NCBI RefSeq assembly: GCF_001936335.1 | Contig: NZ_CP018888.1 | Span: forward strand, 186,001-250,000 | Direction: 5' to 3' | Length of the DNA: 64,000 nt | DNA from: Amylolactobacillus amylophilus DSM 20533 = JCM 1125 | Lineage (GTDB): Bacteria > Bacillota > Bacilli > Lactobacillales > Lactobacillaceae | The notes under the pieces: model-generated | The model's input: the letters and a program-made list of their open reading frames with translations, nothing else | Database searches by the model: none | Told to the model about the DNA's origin: nothing | Position numbers and translations under genes: made by a program | In this document: piece by piece, positions 53,554-60,277 of the stretch | Layout: each line of letters begins with the position of its first letter | How positions within the stretch are numbered: the stretch's first letter is position 1

Positions 53554-53588
53554 AGCCCCTACCAAACGGTAGAGGCTTTATTTTATTT
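53554..53588 (-). terminator. Hairpin terminator of the lysin remnant
   Basis: AGCCcCTACC-aaac-GGTAGaGGCT with T-rich tails on both strands (TTTATTTTATTTT on plus, ATTTTTTG on minus). It closes the minus-strand remnant at 53583-53738. Confidence 0.65.
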
Positions 53589-53738
53589 TGTATCCTTGCC
53601 ACCTATCCAAGTGTTCGTACCGATGAGATAGTACGCTTGTCCGTCAACGATTCTTGCACTTGTGACTTTCCATGACGAGCCTTTTTTATATGTCGCACCC
53701 GTCTTTGTTTTGAGATTATCGTCAACGCCTTTACTCAA
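53583..53738 (-). pseudogene. Remnant of a phage endolysin C-terminal SLAP-like repeat
   Basis: A 51-codon minus-strand frame ending TAA at 53583 encodes GVDDNLKTKTGATYKKGSSW, VTSARIVDGQAYYLIGTNTW and IGGKDTK. The W-K-V-T-x-A-R-x-V-x-G-x-x-Y-Y-x-I-G-T-N-x-W pattern is that of the C-terminal SLAP-type cell-wall-binding repeat of lactobacillus phage lysins and amidases. TGA stands right before the only possible start (TTG 53738), so only the 3' end of the gene is left. It points to descent of this element from a prophage. Confidence 0.6.
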
Positions 53739-53746
53739 TCAATTAT

Positions 53747-53760
53747 ACGAATATATTCGT
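53747..53760. promoter_or_regulatory. Palindrome upstream of the repressor gene
   Basis: ACGAATATATTCGT is a perfect 14-bp palindrome 38 bases before the repressor's -35 box. It is a candidate operator; no second copy was seen nearby. Confidence 0.45.
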
Positions 53761-53797
53761 AACTGTCAATATAAAAACGAAAAAAATCGAAATTATA

Positions 53798-53826
53798 TTG
53801 AATATTTACGTGTTATTTCATATAAT
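53798..53826 (+). promoter_or_regulatory. Promoter of the repressor gene
   Basis: TTGAAT (53798-53803), 17-base spacer, TATAAT (53821-53826), 21 bases before the start codon. Confidence 0.75.
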
Positions 53827-53847
53827 GTGTTCACGAGGTAAATTTTT

Positions 53848-54222
53848 ATGTCAAGAAACGAATTAACGCCTGCAGAGTTACAGGCTCGAAAAGATATATC
53901 CAAAAACATAAAACAATTAATCAATAATCATGGAAAAACCCAATCTCAAGTCGCAGATGATTTAGATTTACCACTGGCCACTTTAAATGGTTACGTAACA
54001 GGAAAATCATTACCCAATGCTGGCAATCTTCAGAAGATAGCGGATTATTTCAACGTTCATAAGTCATTTATAGACCCACGATATAGAGATGACACGTTCT
54101 CACGAGTAGAACTAGCAGATGCTTTTGAGGACCATGCGGTATTCACTTATCAAGGTAAGAAAATTCCAGACGAGGACTTGGACGTAATAAAACGTATCCT
54201 AGAAAGTAGACGTGATAAGTAA
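53848..54222 (+). CDS. XRE-family CI-like repressor
   Basis: A 124-residue helix-turn-helix protein: KTQSQVADDLDLPLATLNGYVTGKS near residues 30-55 (helix-turn-helix QVADDL-x-LPLATLNGY), and a C-terminal tail FTYQGKKIPDEDLDVIKRIL that is common in small repressors of lactobacillus prophages. No LexA-like autocleavage domain. Overlaps the next gene by one base (TAATG), the usual repressor/ImmA pairing. Probably keeps the element silent. Confidence 0.88.
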   Translation: MSRNELTPAELQARKDISKNIKQLINNHGKTQSQVADDLDLPLATLNGYVTGKSLPNAGNLQKIADYFNVHKSFIDPRYRDDTFSRVELADAFEDHAVFTYQGKKIPDEDLDVIKRILESRRDK

Positions 54223-54650
54223 TGAACAATGACGCATTTGATTATCTTTTGAATTATGCGTGGGACAAAAAAATCGGCTATGAACTAACTCGTGAACTAA
54301 CTCCTGATTCTCCTTCGGCCGCATATCCAGAAGAAAAACTTGTGATAATAAACATGAACTGGCCAAACGAAAAAGAATTACCATTTCAATTGGCTCACGA
54401 AATCACTCATGTTACCAATGGCGATGATACACAGTCAAAATTGTACTATCACACTACATACAAGGGTAAATACGGCGTTGAGTATAAAGCCAATATTGGT
54501 GGAATAGAGTTGTTAGTTCAATACCACTTTGCTGAAATAGAACCTGAATCTGCTGACATAGATCAGTTTATCGACGCATATGCTATACCACAATATTTGA
54601 GAGACTACGTCATCAAAGAAACCAGAGACTTTTATAAGATTGGGGAATAA
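54222..54650 (+). CDS. ImmA/IrrE-type metallopeptidase
   Basis: A 142-residue protein with the zinc site FQLAHEITHVTNGD (HExxH, residues about 58-62). In ICEBs1 the ImmA protease cleaves the ImmR repressor to induce the element. Gene order repressor-ImmA, coupled by a one-base overlap, fits the same switch. Short for the family but complete; the third zinc ligand is probably in the Glu-rich part that follows. Confidence 0.87.
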   Translation: MNNDAFDYLLNYAWDKKIGYELTRELTPDSPSAAYPEEKLVIINMNWPNEKELPFQLAHEITHVTNGDDTQSKLYYHTTYKGKYGVEYKANIGGIELLVQYHFAEIEPESADIDQFIDAYAIPQYLRDYVIKETRDFYKIGE

Positions 54651-54652
54651 AA

Positions 54653-55042
54653 ATGAAAGTAGGACTTAGAACACCGAGTTTAAAGAGATCCATTAAAGCA
54701 CGAACAACAGGTAAATGGAAACGACAAGTAAAGGGTGCGGTAAATCCTTGGTACGGAAAAAAAGGAATGGGATTCATTAAGAATCCCGAAAAATCAGTCA
54801 AAAATGCAATTTATCACAGGACAACCTTTGGAGTTGGAGATTTAGTGAAGACAAGTACTGGTTCTCATAAAAAAAAGACTCAAAATCAATCAGCTGGCAG
54901 CACTGATTCTTCGAGCAAGAACATTGCAATAGCTATTGGCGTTGGAATTTTGATAATTGCTGCAGTAGTAGCATATTGGAAGGCTGCCCTGATCATAGCT
55001 GCCGTAATTATGTTAATTGCATTTTTTATAAAGAAGAAATAA
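54653..55042 (+). CDS. Prophage-type membrane protein, unknown function
   Basis: A 129-residue protein with a basic N-terminus (MKVGLRTPSLKRSIKARTTG) and two hydrophobic helices near the end (IAIAIGVGILIIAAVVAYW and AALIIAAVIMLIAFFI). Similar small proteins stand beside the repressor/ImmA genes in lactobacillus prophages. Function not known; a role in superinfection immunity is possible. Two bases after the ImmA stop. Confidence 0.7.
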   Translation: MKVGLRTPSLKRSIKARTTGKWKRQVKGAVNPWYGKKGMGFIKNPEKSVKNAIYHRTTFGVGDLVKTSTGSHKKKTQNQSAGSTDSSSKNIAIAIGVGILIIAAVVAYWKAALIIAAVIMLIAFFIKKK

Positions 55043-55045
55043 TAA

Positions 55046-55129
55046 AAAGCCACCGCGGCAACGGTGACTTGGGTAACTATTACAACAAATAAATTATACC
55101 AGAATTCTGGTAACGGAGGAATAAGTAAT
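55046..55129 (+). repeat. Shared leader module, copy 1 (hairpin plus palindrome)
   Basis: About 80 bases nearly identical to 59415-59497: AAAAAGCCACCGCGGCAACG, GTGACTTGGGTAAC, then AAATTATACCAGAATTCTGG just before GGAGG. It contains a hairpin (CCACCG/CGGTG) and the 16-bp palindrome TACCAGAATTCTGGTA, which ends two bases before the ribosome binding site. Confidence 0.75.
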
Positions 55130-55816
55130 ATGGCGAAAAAAGTAACGGGCGAAGATGGAAAGACATATAAGGTAAAGAAACCTTTCTACAAACGAATTTG
55201 GTTCTGGGTACTTGCGGTAATCGTGGTGGCTGGAATTGGATCTTCACTAGGCGGGGGCGGAGATAAAGAATCTACATCATCTGCTGATACATCAGAAAAG
55301 ACAGAACAATCGTCTAGTAAAAGTAAAGAAAAATCATCATCATCCAAAAAGGTTGATGTACCTGCTGAATACAAATCAGCTTTGGCAAAGGCCAAATCAT
55401 ATGCATCAATGATGAACATGTCTAAACAAGGAGTATATGATCAATTAACTTCAGAAGCCGGTGAACAATTCAGTGCTGAAGCAGCACAGTATGCAATTGA
55501 TAACGTGAAAGCTGATTGGAATAAAAATGCGCTTGAAAAGGCTAAGTCGTATGCAACAACAATGGATATGTCAAAACAATCTGTCCAAGAACAACTAGTA
55601 TCATCATCCGGTGAGAAATTCACCCAAGAAGAAGCAAACTACGCTATGGGGAAAGTTAAGGCAGACTGGAAAAAGAATGCGTTAGCTAAGGCTAAAAGCT
55701 ATCAGGAAGACATGTCAATGTCACCAGATGCAATTCGTGACCAACTAACTTCGTCTTCTGGTGAAAAATTTACCTCTGAAGAAGCAGAATATGCAATACA
55801 ACACTTGAACGACTAG
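55130..55816 (+). CDS. Ltp-like membrane-anchored surface protein (superinfection exclusion candidate)
   Basis: 228 residues from ATG 55130 (GGAGGA upstream). A short cytoplasmic part, one helix (IWFWVLAVIVVAGIGSSLGG, about 23-42), an acidic Ser-rich linker, then three repeats of about 45 residues with the pattern ALxKAKSYxxxMxMSxxxVxxQLxSxxGExFxxEEAxYAxxxxxADW. These match the helix-turn-helix repeats of Ltp lipoproteins, which block DNA injection by streptococcal phages (TP-J34). Here the anchor is a helix, not a lipobox. Likely function: exclusion of related phages. Confidence 0.78.
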   Translation: MAKKVTGEDGKTYKVKKPFYKRIWFWVLAVIVVAGIGSSLGGGGDKESTSSADTSEKTEQSSSKSKEKSSSSKKVDVPAEYKSALAKAKSYASMMNMSKQGVYDQLTSEAGEQFSAEAAQYAIDNVKADWNKNALEKAKSYATTMDMSKQSVQEQLVSSSGEKFTQEEANYAMGKVKADWKKNALAKAKSYQEDMSMSPDAIRDQLTSSSGEKFTSEEAEYAIQHLND

Positions 55817-55827
55817 GCTAGATTAAG

Positions 55828-55909
55828 AAAATAGCCATATCCTCTCCTGCCAAGAAGATGTCCAAATCTGACGACTTAAAAAGCTGAATTTATTTGGAGG
55901 AAAATAAGA
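55828..55909 (+). other. Intergenic module with TAGCCATATCC
   Basis: AAAATAGCCATATCC followed by TCTCCTGCCAAGAAG. The first part recurs at 56609 and 61176, and the second at 61190. No gene. It ends with the ribosome binding site of the lipoprotein (TTTGGAGG). Possibly a decayed terminator. Confidence 0.5.
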
Positions 55910-56590
55910 ATGAAAAAATTACTCACAGCTGGATTTGTAGCCTTTTCAGCTGCCGTATTATTGACTGCATGTGGAGGGAAAGATACAACTAATACAGGCA
56001 AAAGTAAAAGTGCAAGTCAAAATGTTAATGTGGAAATTCCTAAAGGCGAAAGTAAAAGTGCAAGTCAAAATGTTAATGTGGAAATTCCTAAAGGCGAAAA
56101 GAAAGTATTACCACAACAGTTTACATACTTTGGAAAAACACAAGATGTTAAAGTTGTTAATCCTAATAAAACTCTATCTAAGGGCGGTTATACCGTTAAC
56201 CTAAAAGAAGTACGCTTGACCAAATTTACTCCCAAAGACGACTTGGACAAAGAAAATACTAAAGATAGTTTTCCTAGTGCCACCGGAGAGTTTTTTTATG
56301 TAATAGCTATCGAAACAGAGTTAAACAATAATACAAAAGAACGGGCGGATATATACGGACCCGAAGCACTTATCTTGAGTGATGGTACCCAGCTAGATGA
56401 TGATACAGGAGTGTCTGGTGGTGACCCAGCAGAAGTCGGAAGTAAGGCAAAAAAGACAATCTGGACGCTTTTTTGGGTCCCTGCAGAAGAAGCAGCCAAA
56501 TTAACCAGTTTTAAAATTCAGTTTGACGATGTCTATGTCAACAGCACCGGTACCGGAAATGTTTTTCCAGATGCTACAATAAAGTTTTAA
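55910..56590 (+). CDS. Lipoprotein of the element (DUF4352-like), with an internal duplication
   Basis: A 226-residue lipoprotein: signal peptide LLTAGFVAFSAAVLLTACGG with lipobox LTAC. The mature protein begins with a duplicated 16-residue segment (SKSASQNVNVEIPKGE twice, at codons 32-63), then a beta-rich domain (YTVNLKEVRLTKF, EFFYVIAIETELNNNTKERA, FKIQFDDVYV) with the features of DUF4352/DUF5067 proteins. A surface role, perhaps exclusion, is suggested by its neighbours. Confidence 0.7.
   Translation: MKKLLTAGFVAFSAAVLLTACGGKDTTNTGKSKSASQNVNVEIPKGESKSASQNVNVEIPKGEKKVLPQQFTYFGKTQDVKVVNPNKTLSKGGYTVNLKEVRLTKFTPKDDLDKENTKDSFPSATGEFFYVIAIETELNNNTKERADIYGPEALILSDGTQLDDDTGVSGGDPAEVGSKAKKTIWTLFWVPAEEAAKLTSFKIQFDDVYVNSTGTGNVFPDATIKF
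56003..56098 (+). repeat. Perfect 48-bp tandem duplication inside the lipoprotein gene
   Basis: Two identical 48-bp units (56003-56050 and 56051-56098), each 16 codons, beginning AGTAAAAGTGCAAGTC. Identity at the DNA level suggests a recent event. Confidence 0.92.
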
Positions 56591-56608
56591 TTCAAATAAT
56601 TAACTGCA

Positions 56609-56680
56609 TATAAAATAGCCATATCCCCCCACGTCTGGTGACCTCTGCGCCGGTCCGATTCCGGCGGTGGGTGTTAAAAA
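56609..56680 (+). other. Structured leader before the AAA-TOPRIM gene
   Basis: AAAATAGCCATATCC, then CCCCACGTCTGGTGAC, then GCGCCGGTCCGATTCCGGCG, GTGGG. The inner part forms a 6-bp stem (CGCCGG/CCGGCG) with a 7-base loop (TCCGATT), like a tRNA T-arm, and an outer CCCAC/GTGGG pairing is possible. Part of it (TCTGGTGAC) recurs at 60113. It may be a small structured RNA or leader. Confidence 0.5.
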
Positions 56681-56708
56681 ACAACTGAAATGATGGAGGT
56701 TGTACATA

Positions 56709-58448
56709 ATGAAATATCGTAGTATGAAAATTGAAAACTTTCGGAAGTTTCATAATATCAATTTTACCTTTGGACAGAGAATTACTGTAATATCAGGAGA
56801 GAATGGGATTGGTAAATCAAGTCTGCTATCGCTTATTGCTTCTACGACTGGAACTAACAGTCGTGATCAGCCAAGAAGATTAAACGGAATAGCATTCAGG
56901 CCTGAATTCTCAGAGCTATTCAAAATTTCTGAAAAAGAAGATTATAAATCATATCGTTTGTTTATTGATTATGATCAAATGATTAACACTCAATACTATC
57001 TAACCAAACGAATTGGATTTAATGATTATACTGCAGCTAATCGTGGTATCAGACCACTTCCAAGAACTTCTATCCCTATTGACAGTCAAACTGACGTTAC
57101 ACAGAAACAAGCAATTGAAGATGCAAAAGAAGCATTCGACATAACTGATTCTAAAAGGATACAAGTACCAACAATTTATCTGAGCCTTTCAAGACTATTA
57201 CCGCTTGGCGAAACCGAACTAAAATCTACCCAAGTAGCAAAAAATAATAACATTTTTAGAAAAAATTACGCTGACTTTTTTGCCAAATGTTATAATTCCG
57301 TTTTACCCAATTCCATTGACCCAGAGAATGTCACAGCTTATTTTGTTGAAAAAGAGAGGCTTGGAAAAAAACATTTAGTTTTAACTATCAAAGATACAAC
57401 AAACGACACACAATCAGTCGGACAAGATAACCTAAGCAGTATAGTGTCGGCGTTGACGGACTTCTATGCAATAAAAGAAAATGATCCCACCAACTATAAT
57501 GGCGGCGTTTTATGCATTGATGAGTTAGATGCCTCTCTTCATCCAAGCGCCGTCTTACGTTTGTGGAACTTATTAGTTATTCTCTCAAACGACTTAAATT
57601 TGCAAATAGTTATAACCACACATTCACTCACAATTTTGAAAGAAATCATTAAACTTGATGTTCCGAATCAAAGCGATTTTCGACTTGTCTATTTTAAAGA
57701 TACTAATATCCCACGTGTCTCAAAACAAAATGACTATGAATTACTAAAAGCAGATTTGTTTAATCAGATCTCATTTAGAGGCCCCGAAATTAAAATATAT
57801 TGTGAAGACAAAAGTACGTCAGATACTTTAGACTTATTATTAGACGCTGCAAAATCTCTTGAGTTACCTTTTGGAAATCCCAATGTAACAATTACAAGCG
57901 TAAACGTAAGCCTTGGGAAGAATCATCTCAAAACCTTAGTAGAAAAAGATGACTATTTTAAGTCCATTCTTATTGTTTTAGATGGAGATGCAAGACTAAG
58001 AAACGGAATTGATAATAATGAAGCATTGCAGAATACAGAATTTAGCAAAGGCTTTCATACCAGCAACCCAAATGCGGATAATATCATTTTTTTGCCTACT
58101 TTTTGTCCTCCGGAGATATTCCTATTTAATATCTTAAAAGACTACGCTAATGATCCTATTAAACACCAAAAATTTTGGAATTCCTTGGAGTATACTTCAC
58201 AATTATCATTATACACAAGCTCGAAGATTCAAGAAAAGTTCAACACCATCTCAAAAAATTCTTTTGAAGAAATACATGAGAGTATAAAATGGTGGAAAAA
58301 TATTATCGATTTCTTTAGTAAAACACACTTATTGCAAGATTATTTTGGCGAGCAAAATAATCGACTGGTATTGGAAGAATTCATTAAACATTACAACAAC
58401 GCACTTCGCGCGGTTGATAAAAAGAATAAATCCCATCTTTTTGGGTAA
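56709..58448 (+). CDS. AAA-ATPase/TOPRIM protein, OLD-like (defence nuclease candidate)
   Basis: 579 residues. I start at ATG 56709 (GGAGG nine bases before); a TTG at 56700 is closer than usual. N-terminal ABC-type ATPase: MKIENFRKFHNINFTFG, Walker A GENGIGKSS (residues 30-38), the Q-loop region near 75-130, Walker B GGVLCIDELDASLHP (Asp271/Glu272), and the H-loop VITTHSLTIL. The C-terminal part resembles a TOPRIM nuclease: KIYCEDKSTSD (Glu366) and SILIVLDGDARLRNG (Asp425-Gly-Asp427). This is the OLD/GajA-type layout. The methyltransferase gene follows after 57 bases, so self-protection by methylation is likely. Confidence 0.82.
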   Translation: MKYRSMKIENFRKFHNINFTFGQRITVISGENGIGKSSLLSLIASTTGTNSRDQPRRLNGIAFRPEFSELFKISEKEDYKSYRLFIDYDQMINTQYYLTKRIGFNDYTAANRGIRPLPRTSIPIDSQTDVTQKQAIEDAKEAFDITDSKRIQVPTIYLSLSRLLPLGETELKSTQVAKNNNIFRKNYADFFAKCYNSVLPNSIDPENVTAYFVEKERLGKKHLVLTIKDTTNDTQSVGQDNLSSIVSALTDFYAIKENDPTNYNGGVLCIDELDASLHPSAVLRLWNLLVILSNDLNLQIVITTHSLTILKEIIKLDVPNQSDFRLVYFKDTNIPRVSKQNDYELLKADLFNQISFRGPEIKIYCEDKSTSDTLDLLLDAAKSLELPFGNPNVTITSVNVSLGKNHLKTLVEKDDYFKSILIVLDGDARLRNGIDNNEALQNTEFSKGFHTSNPNADNIIFLPTFCPPEIFLFNILKDYANDPIKHQKFWNSLEYTSQLSLYTSSKIQEKFNTISKNSFEEIHESIKWWKNIIDFFSKTHLLQDYFGEQNNRLVLEEFIKHYNNALRAVDKKNKSHLFG

Positions 58449-58505
58449 TTTATTCTGGCCAAATGAGTGGAATTATGATAGCTTGGTGATAAGGAGGCGA
58501 CTACG

Positions 58506-59414
58506 ATGCCACGAACAGACTCACCATTTCGCTACCCCGGTGGAAAAACTCAGTTATATGATTTTGTTGTTAATCTCTTAGAAATTAACAGAATTAGTGG
58601 AACATACTGCGAGCCATTTGCAGGAGGAGCCGGTTTACCAATTAAACTACTAAAAAATGGCCTGGTTAAATCAATATGGATAAACGATTATGATAAATCT
58701 ATTTATTCAGTTTGGAATGCAATTCTAAATAAACCGGACCAATTAATTAATAGAATCAGACAGGTGCCATTTGACTATTATGGTAGTGACAACTCTGATC
58801 AGTATAATATTGAATATTGGAGAGAACAAAGATCTATTTATTTTAAAGAAAAAAACCATCAGAATTCTATTGATAACGCATTTAGTACTCTTTTTTTAAA
58901 TCGAACAAATAGAAGCGGAATAATTACCGGTGGGCCAATTGGTGGATATCAACAAGCAAATACAAAAATATATGCCCGTTTCAATAAAGAAACTATCATC
59001 AACAAAATTAATATTATTGCCTCAATGTCTGAGCATATCAAATTAACCAGAATGAACGCGCTGGACATGATTCCGCAAATGCGAGAATCTCTGGATGAGT
59101 ATAAAGACTTTATTTTCTTCGATCCACCTTACTTTGAGCAAGGTTCAAATCTATACTATTCATCATTTGATGAATCTGGCCACGAAGATTTAGCAAAAGA
59201 AATATTATCGTTGAACAAACATAAATGGATAACAACCTATGATAAGCAACAACAAATATCTGAATTGTATAGATCGGCCAAGTTTAGATTTGAGTATGAA
59301 TTAAGATATTCGGCAAATAATAACAACAGAGGTCGTCGACCAGAATTAATATTTGCAAGTCCTACTTTAAAAATAAAATCACATCAACCAGTATTCTTAC
59401 AACAAATGAAATAA
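58506..59414 (+). CDS. D12-class N6-adenine DNA methyltransferase (Dam-like)
   Basis: A 302-residue methyltransferase: N-terminal SPFRYPGGKTQLYDF (residues 6-20), motif I YCEPFAGGAGLPIKLL (FAGGAG at 38-43), NDYDKSIYSVWNAIL and motif IV FFDPPYFEQGSN (DPPY at 206-209). The target domain has the LNRTNRSGII and GGPIGGYQQ segments of the Dam/DpnM family. Cognate site not predictable. The start follows AAGGAGG. Could be the modification half of a restriction-like pair, or a solitary phage-type Dam. Confidence 0.88.
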   Translation: MPRTDSPFRYPGGKTQLYDFVVNLLEINRISGTYCEPFAGGAGLPIKLLKNGLVKSIWINDYDKSIYSVWNAILNKPDQLINRIRQVPFDYYGSDNSDQYNIEYWREQRSIYFKEKNHQNSIDNAFSTLFLNRTNRSGIITGGPIGGYQQANTKIYARFNKETIINKINIIASMSEHIKLTRMNALDMIPQMRESLDEYKDFIFFDPPYFEQGSNLYYSSFDESGHEDLAKEILSLNKHKWITTYDKQQQISELYRSAKFRFEYELRYSANNNNRGRRPELIFASPTLKIKSHQPVFLQQMK

Positions 59415-59497
59415 AAAAGCCACCGCGGCAACGGTGACTTGGGTAACTCTAATAACAGATAAATTATACCAGAATTCTGGTAATGGAGGAATATGTA
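59415..59497 (+). repeat. Shared leader module, copy 2
   Basis: Almost the same as 55046-55129: GCCACCGCGGCAACGGTGAC, CTTGGGTAACT, then ATTATACCAGAATTCTGGTA and TGGAGG. Differences are mainly in the stretch between the hairpin and the palindrome. Confidence 0.75.
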
Positions 59498-60100
59498 ATG
59501 AAAAAGACCATTTTACTAGTTGGGACAATGCTATCCGCTGCACTACTATTGTCTGCATGTAGTAATGATAGAGGATCGTCAAATGACAGCGCTGAAAAAG
59601 CTTCAAAAGTAGAAAGTAAGAAATCTACTAAACAATCAACCAAGAAGTCCAGTAGCGAGCCCGTCAAGATTCCTACATCGCCTGATAAAGAGTGGTTCTA
59701 CAATGACAATGTCTTTTATGCAGGAATGGAGACCATGACGCTTACCAAGTCTGAAATCCGTGATGGTATTGAAGATGGTGAGAAGGTATTAGTTATTTAC
59801 AACACAATCAAGAATAATTCGGACGAAGAACAAGATCCATCCAATTTTTACATGGTTATCCACGCTAAACAAAAGACAGATACGTCAAATGTTAATTTAG
59901 ACCCAGGAACATTAGCTTTGGATGAAAATGGCAATAATCCACTACAAGCTCAAGAAGATAACCTAAATAACAGCTTATTACCTGGCAAAACAGTTGAAAC
60001 AGTTATGATGTTTAAGCTTGTTAATGACACACCGGTTACTATTGAATTTTCTAACGAAGATTTTACTACCATTGGGACTAAAACAATTAACGTTAACTAA
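59498..60100 (+). CDS. Lipoprotein of the element, unknown function
   Basis: 200 residues from ATG 59498 (TGGAGG upstream; a previous in-frame ATG lies inside that site). The signal peptide is TILLVGTMLSAALLLSACSND with lipobox LSAC, followed by a Ser/Lys linker and a beta-rich domain (MTLTKSEIRDGIEDGEKVLV, NTIKNNSDEEQDPSNFYMVI, KTVETVMMFKLVND) like DUF5067/DUF4352 lipoproteins. The overall plan resembles the lipoprotein at 55910. Confidence 0.68.
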   Translation: MKKTILLVGTMLSAALLLSACSNDRGSSNDSAEKASKVESKKSTKQSTKKSSSEPVKIPTSPDKEWFYNDNVFYAGMETMTLTKSEIRDGIEDGEKVLVIYNTIKNNSDEEQDPSNFYMVIHAKQKTDTSNVNLDPGTLALDENGNNPLQAQEDNLNNSLLPGKTVETVMMFKLVNDTPVTIEFSNEDFTTIGTKTINVN

Positions 60101-60277
60101 GCTCCACCCCAAGTCTGGTGACTAGCTACGATTCAATTCCAATGGTGAATCTAAACTAATTGCTTTTGACTAGTCTAAAACAGAAAAACACCCCACTCGC
60201 TGGCACGAGTGAGGCATTGGTGATAATTAACACAAATATATTATATCAGAATAGGTTCTGATTCTGGAGGAATAACA
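60101..60277 (+). other. Intergenic leader before the PH/SHOCT-like gene
   Basis: Begins CCACCCCAAGTCTGGTGAC, sharing TCTGGTGAC with 56632. Then a hairpin CCACTCG-CTGGCA-CGAGTG (60193-60213), and at 60241-60264 ATATCAGAATAGGTTCTGAT just ahead of GGAGGA. The last part is a variant of the palindrome of the two leader modules, with an extra TAGG in the centre and a paired change (ACCAGAA/TTCTGGT becomes ATCAGAA/TTCTGAT). Confidence 0.6.

Noticed and set aside
56003-56098. CRISPR-like repeats
   Set aside because: Only two adjacent units with no spacers, in frame within a gene; it is a coding tandem duplication. I saw no repeat-spacer array elsewhere.
55971-56204. A 77-codon frame in another phase of the lipoprotein gene
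   Set aside because: It arises from the 48-bp duplication read in a different phase; the main frame has the signal peptide, lipobox and ribosome binding site.
56700-59414. Gabija, Paris, retron or a standard DpnII system as identity of the nuclease/methyltransferase pair
   Set aside because: No UvrD-like helicase, no AriB-like protein, no reverse transcriptase and no DpnII-type endonuclease are present next to it.
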